From assembly GCA_949284415.1 (NCBI GenBank), contig CASDVM010000008.1:62001-126000 (forward strand): DNA of 64,000 nucleotides, written 5' to 3'. Made by a program: the position numbers and the translations under genes. This document shows positions 36,022-45,316 of this stretch, one piece after another. The stretch comes from an uncultured bacterium. Its GTDB lineage: Bacteria; Cyanobacteriota; Vampirovibrionia; Gastranaerophilales; Gastranaerophilaceae. The notes beneath the pieces are model-generated. The model saw only the letters and a list, made by a program, of their open reading frames with translations. It had not been told where the DNA came from and did not search any database. Each line of letters begins with the position of its first letter. Position 1 is the stretch's first letter.

Positions 36022-37287
36022 ATGCTTGATATCAAGATGATCAGAGAATGTCCGGATAAGGTCAACGAGCTTTTAAAGAGGAGAAATCCGGAGCTTTCTA
36101 TAGATGAAGTTTTAGAAATTGATGCCGAAAGAAGAAAAATTCAAACTCAGGCCGATGAATTGCGAGCTAAAAGAAAAAATGATTCTCAAAAAATAGGTCT
36201 TATGAAGAAAAACGGTGAGAATACCGATTCCGTACAGGAAGAAGTTCGCAAACTCGGTGATGATATAAAGGAATTGGAAGAAAAACTTTCCGAATTAGAT
36301 AGCAAGCAGCGTGATATTTTGCTGCATACCCCGAATATTCCTGATGAAACAACTCCTATCGGTCTCTCGGAAGATGATAATGTGGAAGTATACAAATGGG
36401 GTGAGCCCGGAAAATTTGATTTTGAATTTAAAGCTCACTGGGATCTGTGTGAAGAAAAAGGTCTTGTTGATTTCGAACGCGGTGTTAAAATTTCTCAGAG
36501 CAGATTTATTTTATATAGAGGAAAAGGTGCAAAGTTAGAAAGAGCAATAATAAACTTTTTCCTTGACTATCATACTCAGGAACAGGGGTATGAAGAAGTT
36601 TTGCCTCCGTTCATGGCAAATGCCGCGACTATGACCGGTACAGGGCAGCTCCCGAAATTTAAAGAAGATATGTATAAATGTGTTGATGAGGATTTATATT
36701 TAATCCCGACTGCAGAAGTGCCTGTTACCAATATCTATTCAGGCGAAATTTTATCGGAAGACGATCTTCCGAAATATATGACCGCTTATACCCCGTGTTT
36801 CAGACGTGAATCGGGTTCTGCAGGAAAGGACACAAGAGGGCTTATAAGAGTACATCAATTTAATAAAGTTGAGCTTGTAAAATTGTGTACGCCTGAAACC
36901 AGCAGAGATGAACATGAAAAATTAACGGAAGATGCTGAAAAAATGCTTCAGTTATTGGAACTTCCATATCGCCGTGAAGCTTTATCAACGGGGGATATAG
37001 GCTTTTCAGCCAACAAATGCTGGGATTTAGAGGTTTGGATGCCTTCTTACAATTCTTATAAGGAAATTTCAAGCTGTTCAAACTTCGGAGATTACCAGGC
37101 AAGACGCGCAAATATCAGATACCGTGAAAAAGCTACCGGTAAAACCAGATTTGTTCATACTATAAACGGTTCAGGTCTGGCAGTTGGCAGAACATTCGCT
37201 GCTATAGTCGAAAATTATCAACAGAAAGACGGCTCAATTATTATTCCGGAAGTTTTAAGAAAATACACCGGCTTTGATAAAATATAA
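36022..37287 (+). CDS. serS: Seryl-tRNA synthetase
   Basis: Charges tRNA-Ser. 421 residues. The N-terminal coiled-coil arm (residues about 30-100) binds the long variable arm; the class II core has motif 2 ([24 protein letters not shown], split here as [12 protein letters not shown] and GLIRVHQF) and motif 3 ([19 protein letters not shown]). Length and motifs are standard. GGTGG ribosome site; terminator directly downstream. Confidence 0.97.
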   Translation: MLDIKMIRECPDKVNELLKRRNPELSIDEVLEIDAERRKIQTQADELRAKRKNDSQKIGLMKKNGENTDSVQEEVRKLGDDIKELEEKLSELDSKQRDILLHTPNIPDETTPIGLSEDDNVEVYKWGEPGKFDFEFKAHWDLCEEKGLVDFERGVKISQSRFILYRGKGAKLERAIINFFLDYHTQEQGYEEVLPPFMANAATMTGTGQLPKFKEDMYKCVDEDLYLIPTAEVPVTNIYSGEILSEDDLPKYMTAYTPCFRRESGSAGKDTRGLIRVHQFNKVELVKLCTPETSRDEHEKLTEDAEKMLQLLELPYRREALSTGDIGFSANKCWDLEVWMPSYNSYKEISSCSNFGDYQARRANIRYREKATGKTRFVHTINGSGLAVGRTFAAIVENYQQKDGSIIIPEVLRKYTGFDKI

Positions 37288-37293
37288 AAAATA

Positions 37294-37321
37294 AAAAAAA
37301 CTCCCTTTAGGGAGTTTTTTT
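37294..37321. terminator. Bidirectional terminator after serS
   Basis: AAAAACTCCC-TTTA-GGGAGTTTTT between convergent genes. Confidence 0.8.
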
Positions 37322-37727
37322 ATTTCATTTTGCTGAAAATATCTTCATATCTCTCTGCTTCAATTTGGCTTATTCTTCCGGCTTGTTTATCGGCTGTTTT
37401 TGCTAATTTTTCTATAAATCCTACTGGACCTTTGAATAATTTCGTAAAAATATTTTCAGTATACCTTTTAAAAAATTCATATTTATCAACATTATATTTT
37501 TCTACTGAGTATACGTTCGCATTAAGTGATTTACCGTCAGGCATAACAAGAAGTGTTATATCTATTTTATCATTTTTTGCCTGTTCTTCAATTATCCTGT
37601 TTAATCTTTCTAAATCTTCCACTTTTTTAATTCTTGATTTAAGAACCCTGTTAACATTAGGATTAGAATGTATTGCCATACCGAAATTCTGGTTGTTTTG
37701 TGCTTTTGCGTTTAAATTTACCTGCAT
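37320..37727 (-). CDS. Hypothetical protein with NQNFGMAI start
   Basis: 135 residues, basic, soluble, helical after a short N-terminal segment QVNLNAKAQNNQNFGMAIHS. No signal peptide. GGAGGT-type site (AAAGGAGGTAAA) precedes the ATG closely. Short Asn/Gln-rich starts leading into an FG motif recur among signal-less proteins of this lineage in my recollection; that link is not shown by the window. Function unknown. Confidence 0.72.
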   Translation of the reverse strand: MQVNLNAKAQNNQNFGMAIHSNPNVNRVLKSRIKKVEDLERLNRIIEEQAKNDKIDITLLVMPDGKSLNANVYSVEKYNVDKYEFFKRYTENIFTKLFKGPVGFIEKLAKTADKQAGRISQIEAERYEDIFSKMK

Positions 37728-37887
37728 TTTACCTCCTTTTTACATTATTAAAGCATGTAAAAAATTATTTTTGCTAAGTGTAATAACTAAATTTTACATT
37801 TTCTCTTTTTTGGGGCATAATATAAGAAGTTGTAATGTCATTATAAACTTGTATAAAAGTCAAAATGACGGGTAATATGGAGTATTA

Positions 37888-40173
37888 ATGAGCGAATTTC
37901 CGTTCGAGCTGGATGATTTTCAAAAAGAAGCCTGTGATTATATTGATCGGGGTAAAAGTGTTGTTGTATGTGCACCTACAGGTGCAGGTAAAACTGTTAT
38001 TGCCCAGCACGCTATAAATAGAGCAATTAATGAAGGAACTCGAATTTTTTATACAACACCTTTAAAAGCTCTCTCAAATCAAAAATATTATGATTTTTCG
38101 GAAACATACTGGCAGGATAAGGTCGGACTTCTAACAGGAGATACTTCAATTAATCGCAGTGCACAAATTGTTGTTATGACTACGGAAGTTTTCAGGAACA
38201 TGCTGTACGGTACAAATTTTGGAGCTGTTGCCGATAACTTGAAAGATGTTAAATATGTTGTACTTGATGAAGTCCATTATATGAACGATGAACAGAGAGG
38301 AACCGTATGGGAAGAAAGTATTATTTACTGTCCGACAAATGTACAAATTATTGCTCTTTCGGCGACAGTTGCAAATGCGCAGGAACTTACCGACTGGATT
38401 AATACTGTTCATTCGAAAACAGAACTTGTAGATACTGATTTCAGGCCTGTTCCTTTAAAATTTTATTATTTTGACAGTTCTCAGCCGACCAGATTATTGC
38501 CGCTTCTGACACCAAGCGGTCAGCTTAATAAAAAAATAAAACCTGAAAAACGGGTTTTCGGCCGTAAGCTTCAAAACAAAAAGTCATATGTTAAGGAAAT
38601 CATAAGAAATTTGCAGGAAAATGATATGCTTCCTGCAATATATTTTACGTTTTCGCGTAAAAAATGCGATGAGCAGATGGAAAAATGTGCCTCGCTTGAT
38701 TTGATTACAAAGGGCGAAAAAGCTCAAATACAACAGTTTATTGATGAGTATATCGCGGAAAATCCGCATCTTTATAATAATCGACACATCGAATATCTTC
38801 TGTGTGGGGTTGCATCGCATCATGCAGGACTTTTGCCTGCATGGAAAAATTTAGTTGAAAAACTTTTTCAAAAAGGTCTTATTAAAGTTGTGTTTGCAAC
38901 AGAAACGCTTGCTGCCGGAATAAATATGCCTGCACGTTCAACAGTTATAAGTTCTACAAGCAAACGTACGGATAGCGGGCACAGAATGCTTACAGCAAGT
39001 GAATTTTTGCAGATGTCGGGCAGAGCCGGAAGACGCGGAATGGATGAGGTAGGATATGTTACGATTGTCGGAACACAGTTTCAATCTCCCGAAGAAGTTG
39101 CGGAACTTGTATTGAGTGATGCTAATCCCTTGGAAAGCCGTTTTTCGCCGAGTTATTCAATGGTTTTAAATCTTTTACAGAGATTTTCGCTTGATGAGGC
39201 TAAAGAACTTATCCTGAAAAGTTTTGGCTATTTCTCTTCCGGTACAAGGCTTCAGCCTCTTTTGAAATCAAAAGAACAGCTTGAAAATGAAATAATATCA
39301 CGGGAATTTGTTTGTCCGTATAAATTGTGTGATGAAAAACTCCACGAATACGACAGGATAAGACATATATATGTTCAGAACAGACAGACTTATAAAAAAA
39401 TATGCAAACAGGAACGTTCAAAAAACAGACCGTTATCGCCCGAAGCTGTTAAATTCGGTAAAGAAACAAAGGCTATGCTTGAAAAAATGCATGGTTTTAA
39501 ATGTGATACCTGCAAACTTTATAAAAAACATTCTAAAAATATAGAAGTTCTTGCTCGTTTTTCTGTACGTATGAATAAAATAGATAAAGAAATCGAAAAA
39601 CAGAGAGATATATTCTGGAATAAATTTTTGGCTCATAGAAGCGTGTTAATTGATACCGGGTATCTGACAGATGATTACCCTTCTCAACAAGGCATAACGA
39701 CTTCGCAGATACGCTCTGAAAATGAATTATTTGTTGCTGAAATAATTTTTTCTCATGTGCTTGATGATTTGACACCGGCGCAGCTTGCTTCGGTAATATG
39801 TGCAATTACTACAGAAGATCTGCGTATTGATATTCCTTATTTGCCAGTATCTCAAACTGTCAGAAAAACTTTGAATTTGATAAGAAATATACGGCGTAAA
39901 GTTGAAAAAGTTCAAAATCGTTATTCTGTCGAAGCACCTATGTATATTAATCCTTATTTCAGCCCTTTGATTGAGCTTTGGGTTGAAGGTGCAGAATGGG
40001 AAACCATTACCGAGCAGATAGATATGGGAGAAGGAGATATTGTCCGCTCATTTAAGCGTGTTGTAGATGTTTTAAGACAGTTTACAACAATAGATAATAT
40101 CCCTGAAACACTTGTGTTCACTGCTCGTGAGGCAATTGATAAAATTCAGCGTGAACCTGTAAATATTGACTAA
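37888..40173 (+). CDS. Ski2/Mtr4-like DEAD/DEAH-box helicase
   Basis: 761 residues. Superfamily 2 motifs in order: Q-like FPFELDDFQKEA, Walker A PTGAGKT (residues about 31-37), DEVHYMND (Walker B), SATVAN, HHAGLLPAWK, ATETLAAGINMPARS and QMSGRAGRRGMD. The C-terminal half has helical DSHCT-like features (FSPSYSMVLNLLQRFSLDEA) and a C-x-C-x-x-C cluster near 535 (KCDTCKLYKK). This is the HelY/Ski2 type common in Cyanobacteria and Actinobacteria; RNA unwinding in processing or decay is likely. Confidence 0.92.
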   Translation: MSEFPFELDDFQKEACDYIDRGKSVVVCAPTGAGKTVIAQHAINRAINEGTRIFYTTPLKALSNQKYYDFSETYWQDKVGLLTGDTSINRSAQIVVMTTEVFRNMLYGTNFGAVADNLKDVKYVVLDEVHYMNDEQRGTVWEESIIYCPTNVQIIALSATVANAQELTDWINTVHSKTELVDTDFRPVPLKFYYFDSSQPTRLLPLLTPSGQLNKKIKPEKRVFGRKLQNKKSYVKEIIRNLQENDMLPAIYFTFSRKKCDEQMEKCASLDLITKGEKAQIQQFIDEYIAENPHLYNNRHIEYLLCGVASHHAGLLPAWKNLVEKLFQKGLIKVVFATETLAAGINMPARSTVISSTSKRTDSGHRMLTASEFLQMSGRAGRRGMDEVGYVTIVGTQFQSPEEVAELVLSDANPLESRFSPSYSMVLNLLQRFSLDEAKELILKSFGYFSSGTRLQPLLKSKEQLENEIISREFVCPYKLCDEKLHEYDRIRHIYVQNRQTYKKICKQERSKNRPLSPEAVKFGKETKAMLEKMHGFKCDTCKLYKKHSKNIEVLARFSVRMNKIDKEIEKQRDIFWNKFLAHRSVLIDTGYLTDDYPSQQGITTSQIRSENELFVAEIIFSHVLDDLTPAQLASVICAITTEDLRIDIPYLPVSQTVRKTLNLIRNIRRKVEKVQNRYSVEAPMYINPYFSPLIELWVEGAEWETITEQIDMGEGDIVRSFKRVVDVLRQFTTIDNIPETLVFTAREAIDKIQREPVNID

Positions 40174-40238
40174 AATTTTTATTAATAAGTGTAACTTTAC
40201 CAATATTAAGTTTTGTAAATCCCTTGATGCATAAGGGA

Positions 40239-40267
40239 TTGAACTATTTGTTAAAATATGTTACAAT
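40239..40267 (+). promoter_or_regulatory. Promoter of the phosphodiester glycosidase gene
   Basis: TTGAAC, 17-nt spacer, TACAAT; start expected near 40274, leaving a long leader of about 155 nt. Confidence 0.7.
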
Positions 40268-40273
40268 AGTAGT

Positions 40274-40429
40274 AGGAAGATCCTGAAAATGGTAAACTCT
40301 AAAAGAAAATATCAAAAAAGACAGTAAAATTTTCAAACAGGGCTAAATCAGGTTTCCGATGAGTGTTATTCCCCGCCCCACTCTTAAATCAAAAAGGTAT
40401 CCGGTTACTCAAACCTTAGAGGTGATCTT
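40274..40429 (+). other. Long, foldable mRNA leader
   Basis: In this 155-nt leader, AGGTTT (about 40350) can pair with AAACCT (about 40412), and GAGT beside the first can pair with ACTC beside the second. The same GAGTG can instead pair with CACTC at about 40380, so two exclusive folds exist. The AGAGGTGAT ribosome site follows directly. It matches no riboswitch I could recall. Confidence 0.35.
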
Positions 40430-41692
40430 ATGGATACGTTGATTTATAATGCAGAAAATTATTATGAGCTGAAAAAATTAGCAGAAATTGCTGTTAATGT
40501 TTCAATAATCGGGGTTTTAAGTTTGTGTCAGGTGCTGTTGCCTATTCACGCAAGCAATATGAAAGTTGCGCAGGTTACTGCACCTGACTTTGATACAGGT
40601 CAGTTAAAGGCAAAGATTCTTAATGAAATTTCTCCTGAAGCAAGGCAGAAAAATTTTGATAAAATGATTAAAGATAAATACCCTAAAGCGCTTATAACTG
40701 ATGTAACTGGCGGGGTAAAGCATATTAAACTTACAAAATATTACAGCGGGAGACCTGTTAGAATAAATGTAGTAGAAGCAGATTTGAAACTTGCAGATAA
40801 TCTTGAGTTAACTCCCGCGCTCTCCTCAGATTTTACACTTAAAAGCAGAAGATCAATTTCTGCAATAGCAAAAAACAACAACGCTATAATTGCTTTGAAC
40901 GGTACTTATTTCAAGCCTCAAACAGGTGTTCCGCTCGGAACTTTAATGATTAACGAAAAAATGTATACAGGACCTATATATGACAGGGTGGCTCTAGGAA
41001 TTTTTGATGATGGTTTTGATATTGCAAGAATAAGTCTTGATGCATCGGTAAAAGGAAGCGGAAAAACAATTAAGGTTGATAATATTAATCAGCCGAGGAT
41101 GCTTTCTACCCATGTTCTTGTTTATACTCCTGAATGGGGAAAATATTCTCCTGCTGCACCAAAATACGGTGTCGGACTTCAGGTAGCTGACGGGAAAATT
41201 ACAAAAGCTTCTGCCAATGCTGTACAAATACCTGAAAACGGTTACGTAATTTCAGGTCCAAAAAGTGTTTTGTATACTTTGCTTAATAAAAAAGATGCTA
41301 AGCTTGATATAAGAACAACACCTGAATGGAAAGGTGTTAAACATATTATAAGCGGAGGCCCTTATCTTGTTAAGGATGGTGAAGTTTTTGTTGATATGAC
41401 TGCACAAAAGCTTCAGGCAATCGGCGGCCGTAATCCGAGAAGCGCAATCGGTTATACTGCAGATAATAAAGTTATAATGGTTGCGGTTGACGGACGTGAA
41501 GGAAGTTCTATCGGCATGACGCTAATGGAACTTGCAAACTTTATGCGGTCAATCGACTGCATAGGTGCAATTAACCTTGACGGAGGCGGTTCTACCGTTA
41601 TGTATGTCAACGGAAAAGTTGTTAACAACCCTCAAATGACAGGTGGTATCCCTCTTTCAAACGCAATAGTTTTATCGAAAACAGACTCATAG
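40430..41692 (+). CDS. Phosphodiester glycosidase (NAGPA) family protein
   Basis: 420 residues. A hydrophobic helix at 22-42 (IAVNVSIIGVLSLCQVLLPI) indicates an envelope anchor or signal. The domain from about 100 on has the family motifs ALNGTYFKPQTGVPLG, ISGGPYLVKDG, GGRNPRSAIGYT and INLDGGGSTVMYVNG, the last containing catalytic-site residues of the DUF2233 fold. Such proteins cleave or remodel sugar phosphodiesters in cell-wall polymers. AGAGGTGAT ribosome site; terminator downstream. Confidence 0.9.
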   Translation: MDTLIYNAENYYELKKLAEIAVNVSIIGVLSLCQVLLPIHASNMKVAQVTAPDFDTGQLKAKILNEISPEARQKNFDKMIKDKYPKALITDVTGGVKHIKLTKYYSGRPVRINVVEADLKLADNLELTPALSSDFTLKSRRSISAIAKNNNAIIALNGTYFKPQTGVPLGTLMINEKMYTGPIYDRVALGIFDDGFDIARISLDASVKGSGKTIKVDNINQPRMLSTHVLVYTPEWGKYSPAAPKYGVGLQVADGKITKASANAVQIPENGYVISGPKSVLYTLLNKKDAKLDIRTTPEWKGVKHIISGGPYLVKDGEVFVDMTAQKLQAIGGRNPRSAIGYTADNKVIMVAVDGREGSSIGMTLMELANFMRSIDCIGAINLDGGGSTVMYVNGKVVNNPQMTGGIPLSNAIVLSKTDS

Positions 41693-41732
41693 ACCAAACT
41701 TCTTCTCATAATCTTTTCATGTATTGCACGTA

Positions 41733-41758
41733 ACCCGCATCGCAAGCGGGTTTTCTTT
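41733..41758. terminator. Bidirectional-looking terminator
   Basis: AACCCGC-ATCGCAA-GCGGGTT followed by TTCTTTT on the plus strand, between convergent genes. Confidence 0.75.
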
Positions 41759-42165
41759 TATCTGCTTATGTTCTGATCAATAATATCAGAAACCCACGGG
41801 ATATAGCTGTATTTTCCTATAAATGAAGTTACGGCAAGATAAATTAAAAACAGATAAATCACGGCTTGTATTAATGAGTAGTCGAAAATTAGCGGCATAT
41901 TGAGCCAGAAAGTAATCTGCGCAACAATCTGGTTTATTATAGGAATAAAGCTCAAAATATTTGAAAGCCAGCCGATTAATATGGAAAGTAATGCAAAACC
42001 CAGTGATATAAATATTGATTGGAATATATGGTACTGCAAAAAAGGTTTCAATCTTGCTTTTGTAAATAAACCGATAATCAGCCATATAAAACCAACCATA
42101 CCCATAGTCAGATATGTTAATGCAGCTACAATCCTTTCTATCATAAACGGGGTATCTTCGCGCAT
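41758..42165 (-). CDS. Tic20-like small membrane protein
   Basis: 135 residues, four hydrophobic helices. Start MIERIVAALTYLTMGMVGF, then PFLQYHIFQSIFISL, resembles the Tic20/DUF4870 group (RxxxxLxY, then a YHxxQ-type motif). Tic20 is the chloroplast import channel; bacterial members have no settled role. The next gene upstream (TPR) ends 1 nt before this start, so they form an operon. Confidence 0.7.
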   Translation of the reverse strand: MREDTPFMIERIVAALTYLTMGMVGFIWLIIGLFTKARLKPFLQYHIFQSIFISLGFALLSILIGWLSNILSFIPIINQIVAQITFWLNMPLIFDYSLIQAVIYLFLIYLAVTSFIGKYSYIPWVSDIIDQNISR

Positions 42166-42166
42166 T

Positions 42167-43228
42167 TTATACAGGTTCTCCGTTTCGTTTTTTATCTATA
42201 TATTCATCAAGAATCTGTGTATAGACTAATCTGTATTCATCATTTTCAGGTGCAATATTAATTGATGCTCTGTATGAAGCTATTGCCTGCTCTATTTCTC
42301 CGTTTAAATAGTGGGCATTGCCGAGTAACATGTAAGTTTGAGCACTGTTCGGCTTAATTCGCAGAGCTTCTTTATATAAATCCATAGCTTTATCAAGATG
42401 GTTGAAGTTTGTATAAAGGTTTGCCAGCAGAATTTGAGCCTCAATTTCTTTTGGTTTAATTTGTTCGGCTCTCTTGTACATCTCAACGGCCATGTCATAT
42501 TCGCCGAATTCGGAAAGAGCAATAGCATAGCAAATGTATGCCTTATAATTATCGCCTTCCATTTTTAAAGCTTTTTCAAAATAATTGTATGCTTTTTCAC
42601 GTTCTCTCATCAGAGTAAGTGTGTTGCCTATGCAGATACATACGATTTTGTTATCAGGATTCAGAACAAAGACCTTTTTATAAAGTTCAAGTGCTGTTTC
42701 GTAGTCAAAAAGTTTAAAACATACATTACCCATATCAACAAGCGCCGTGATATTTTCTGGATCAAGCGAAAGAGCTTTTTCATAATACGCCTTTGATTCA
42801 ATATAATCCTCATTATCCTGATATAAAAGCGCTATTGCATTATAAATTTCAGGGTTTGTAGAATTCAAGTCAATTGCTCTGTTGTAATAGAAAAGAGCTT
42901 TCGGAAAATTTTTCCATTCCGCAAAAACATTTCCCATATTATAATAAATCAGGAAGTTTTTAGGATTAACTGTTAATGCACGGTTGTAGTATGAAAGAGA
43001 TTTTCTGAAATCTTTTTCATAAAACCACATTGTACCCATTCCGACAAGTGCTTGAACATCATCGGGTTTTATTGCAAGGAGACTGTCTAAAACTGACATG
43101 ACTTTGTCATAATCTTCTATCTGCAGATAAAGTTCGGATAATCTGTGATAGTTGTCAATGTTTTGCGGGTCTTTAGCCATAGCTAAGACAAGTTCATTAA
43201 TTTTTTTATCTATCTCTTCTCTATTCAT
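42167..43228 (-). CDS. TPR-repeat protein
   Basis: 353 residues built of about nine tetratricopeptide repeats with little else (for example FLIYYNMGNVFAEWKNFPKA, followed by LFYYNRAIDLNSTNPE). No signal peptide, so probably a cytoplasmic scaffold. The end is charged. Coupled to the Tic20-like gene downstream. Confidence 0.92.
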   Translation of the reverse strand: MNREEIDKKINELVLAMAKDPQNIDNYHRLSELYLQIEDYDKVMSVLDSLLAIKPDDVQALVGMGTMWFYEKDFRKSLSYYNRALTVNPKNFLIYYNMGNVFAEWKNFPKALFYYNRAIDLNSTNPEIYNAIALLYQDNEDYIESKAYYEKALSLDPENITALVDMGNVCFKLFDYETALELYKKVFVLNPDNKIVCICIGNTLTLMREREKAYNYFEKALKMEGDNYKAYICYAIALSEFGEYDMAVEMYKRAEQIKPKEIEAQILLANLYTNFNHLDKAMDLYKEALRIKPNSAQTYMLLGNAHYLNGEIEQAIASYRASINIAPENDEYRLVYTQILDEYIDKKRNGEPV

Positions 43229-43293
43229 AATACCTTTATTCTACACGATTTTTAATATTTTGCAATAGTATTTAGATTTGTAACGCTATAATT

Positions 43294-43686
43294 CTAATAT
43301 TGTTTGTACTCTTCAGATAATTTTTTCCATTCGTCTTCAGGTATGCTGAATGCGTTGCTCCAGAATTTTTCGATTGCATACATTTCGCGTTCTTCCTTAT
43401 GTAAAATATGAACGACAACATCGCCGTAATCAAGTAAATTCCAGCGGTTTTTTGCATCATTTTCCATTCTAGAAGGCGAGCGCGAAAAAAGTTCTTTAAT
43501 TCTGTCTTTTGTATTATTCATCAGTGCTTTAACCTGCGGTGTTGAATCGCCGGTTACAATTACAAAATAATCAGCGAGGGAAGAAACATTGCTGATATTC
43601 AGAATAGTTATATCTTTGCCGAGTTTTTCATCAAGAGTACGTGCGATAACACATGCCAGTTTTTTTGAATCAAGTTCGTCTGTCAT
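43294..43686 (-). CDS. rsfS: Ribosome silencing factor
   Basis: 130 residues from ATG 43686, chosen because GAGG sits 8 nt upstream. RsfS/DUF143 binds ribosomal protein L14 and blocks subunit joining when nutrients are short. Signature segments: ILNISNVSSLADYFVIVTG, followed by STPQVKAL, and WNLLDYGDVVVHIL. Often clustered with nadD-yqeK, which here lie at 5-6 kb. Confidence 0.94.
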   Translation of the reverse strand: MTDELDSKKLACVIARTLDEKLGKDITILNISNVSSLADYFVIVTGDSTPQVKALMNNTKDRIKELFSRSPSRMENDAKNRWNLLDYGDVVVHILHKEEREMYAIEKFWSNAFSIPEDEWKKLSEEYKQY

Positions 43687-43779
43687 AAAATTTTCCTCAT
43701 TGTTTTTTTCTTTTTTCAGCATAGCATGTAAAGCACGTTATGCAATAAGCCTTCTTGCCCCTAATCTTCTGAGCTTCCA

Positions 43780-43815
43780 GACTGTACCCCACCCCCTCCC
43801 CATTTTGGGAGGGAG
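43780..43815. repeat. C/G-rich dispersed repeat (CCCTCCC...GGGAGGG)
   Basis: CCCCACCCCCTCCCC-ATTTT-GGGAGGG, a hairpin-forming GC island in AT-rich intergenic DNA. Related sequences occur at 58083-58112 and 61652-61710. Confidence 0.6.
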
Positions 43816-43824
43816 AAATAGCGG

Positions 43825-44265
43825 TTACGATTCTTCTATTTGGTCAACTCTGCGCAGGTGTCTCCCGCCTTCAAATTCAGATTTTAACCATACATTAACA
43901 ATGTCAAGGGCAATGCATTCTCCTGTTATACGTTCGCCTAGACACAAAATATTTGAATTATTGTGCGCTCTGGATGCTTTTGCGCTGAAAGTATCCGTAC
44001 AATGTGCAGCTCTTATCCCTTTAACTTTGTTTGCCGCAATAGACATGCCGATTCCTGTTCCGCAGATTAAAATGCCTTTTTCAGCTTCTCCGTTAACTAT
44101 TTTTGCCGCTGCTTTTCGGGCTATAACAGGATAATCACAGGAAGCTTCACTGTACGTCCCGACATCAATATAATCATAATTATTATGTTTTAAGTATTCT
44201 ATAATCTTTGCTTTATAGTTAAATCCGCCATGATCAGAACCTATTACAATTTTTTTTATAATCAT
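43825..44265 (-). CDS. rpiB: Ribose-5-phosphate isomerase B
   Basis: Interconverts ribose- and ribulose-5-phosphate. 146 residues from ATG 44265 (AAAGGGGAA upstream) rather than the upstream frame start at 44295. The LacAB_RpiB motifs are IGSDHGGFNYKAKI (residues about 8-21), DYPVIA, GILICGTGIGMSIAANK with the active-site Cys, and RAAHCTD. Confidence 0.95.
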   Translation of the reverse strand: MIIKKIVIGSDHGGFNYKAKIIEYLKHNNYDYIDVGTYSEASCDYPVIARKAAAKIVNGEAEKGILICGTGIGMSIAANKVKGIRAAHCTDTFSAKASRAHNNSNILCLGERITGECIALDIVNVWLKSEFEGGRHLRRVDQIEES

Positions 44266-44320
44266 AAAATTTCCCCTTTCATTAAAGCAGAGCATAGCAT
44301 ATTATTATTATTAACGCAAT

Positions 44321-44348
44321 AAAAAACTCCGCTTATGCGGAGTTTTTT
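44321..44348. terminator. Terminator of the 44347 gene
   Basis: ACTCCGC-TTAT-GCGGAGT flanked by As and Ts. It overlaps the stop codon of the minus-strand gene ending at 44347. Confidence 0.75.
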
Positions 44349-45123
44349 ATTCTGTTTGTATTCCAAAGCCGTATCCGTTTTGATTCGACTCATTAATCAG
44401 TTGTCCGTTTTGATATGTATAAGTTGGTGCACCTATTGTTTTTGCTCCGCCTTTGCTGATACATTCGTACGTCAATTTGCCGTCACTTCCAACTTTTACT
44501 TCGTATTGATAAGTATTTCCTGATTCATCGTCTGTTAAGGTAAAACTCTGTGGTACTCCATTTTGATCTGTAACAACGTTTGATAGTGTTCCGTAAATAT
44601 CAGCTGTATTGCCGCTTGCATCATGACATCTCATCTTCTTACCATTTTGGAATGCCGAATATTCTTTTATTCTACTTATGTTATCGACTTCAGAGCTGTG
44701 TGCATTGGTTCTTGTTTTAACTTCCGGAGTATCCTCTGTATTTTCAGTTGTTTCTGCTTCTTCAGTCTTTGCGGGTTTAGGAGAAACATCTACTTTTTTA
44801 TCGCCGCTGTCGCCTGCTCCTTCGGCAGGAGCTCCACCGCCTCCTCCGATTCCTAACGCACCGAAAATTGCGCCAAGTATTGAGCCGACACCTCCAATAC
44901 CAAGCATCCATTTCTCAAATCCTGACATACCGCCGCCACCGCAGCAATGCATATCTACAGCTGTGTGCATTGGCATTGGAGCATAGTTGTTAATGAATAT
45001 GTTGTTGGAAACAATACGGCCGGTGCCCATGCCTCGCATTTGGCCTGCTTTTAAATTATATGTTAACGACTGTCTGCCGCCGCTACGCCATCCTGTTATA
45101 TCATAACTGCTGTTGGGAATCAT
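44347..45123 (-). CDS. Gly/Cys-module protein, unknown C-domain
   Basis: 258 residues without signal peptide. N-terminal module: NNIFINNYAPMPMHTAV, then HCCGGGG and a Gly-rich hydrophobic helix (LGIGGVGSILGAIFGALGIG). A disordered Glu/Thr/Lys linker (105-140) leads to a beta-rich C-domain with repeated turns (GNTYQYEVKVGSDGKLTYEC). The N-module aligns with the gene at 45317 (VIINNFGFRPM, HHHCGGGF, Gly/Met/Leu helix). Exact AT palindrome 28 bp upstream of ATG; AAAGGAAAG ribosome site. Secretion and function unknown. Confidence 0.82.
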   Translation of the reverse strand: MIPNSSYDITGWRSGGRQSLTYNLKAGQMRGMGTGRIVSNNIFINNYAPMPMHTAVDMHCCGGGGMSGFEKWMLGIGGVGSILGAIFGALGIGGGGGAPAEGAGDSGDKKVDVSPKPAKTEEAETTENTEDTPEVKTRTNAHSSEVDNISRIKEYSAFQNGKKMRCHDASGNTADIYGTLSNVVTDQNGVPQSFTLTDDESGNTYQYEVKVGSDGKLTYECISKGGAKTIGAPTYTYQNGQLINESNQNGYGFGIQTE

Positions 45124-45151
45124 GGTGCTTTCCTTTTTTTATACTCTCTTA

Positions 45152-45168
45152 TATATATAAAGTATATA
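45152..45168 (-). promoter_or_regulatory. 17-bp AT palindrome TATATACTTTATATATA
   Basis: Exact copy, 28 bp before ATG 45123, followed toward the gene by ATAAGAGAGTATAAAAAAGG. The AAGA-G-GTATAAAA part is also seen at 46372 and 54351. Confidence 0.65.
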
Positions 45169-45280
45169 TAGTGTTATATATTGCTATTTTCGTAATGTAT
45201 AATTTACAAAAGTTTACAATTAGTATATCTGTTATATATATACCCACTTATTACTGCTGCTAATCATTTGGCTGTATAGC

Positions 45281-45304
45281 AAAAAGCCGGGCTGATGTCC
45301 GGCC
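45281..45304 (-). terminator. Terminator of the LysM-like gene
   Basis: GCCGG-GCTGATGT-CCGGC stem followed by TTTTT in the minus-strand reading, 13 nt after the stop. Confidence 0.7.
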
Positions 45305-45316
45305 TGTTACTATTAT

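Noticed and set aside
44347-44986. Plus-strand Pro/Ser-rich frames opposite the Gly/Cys protein
   Set aside because: They mirror the Gly- and Glu-rich codons of the real gene and have no start signal.
45120-45260. AT-rich stretch as a replication origin
   Set aside because: No DnaA-box cluster and no dnaA or dnaN nearby; the AT content is explained by the palindromic promoter.
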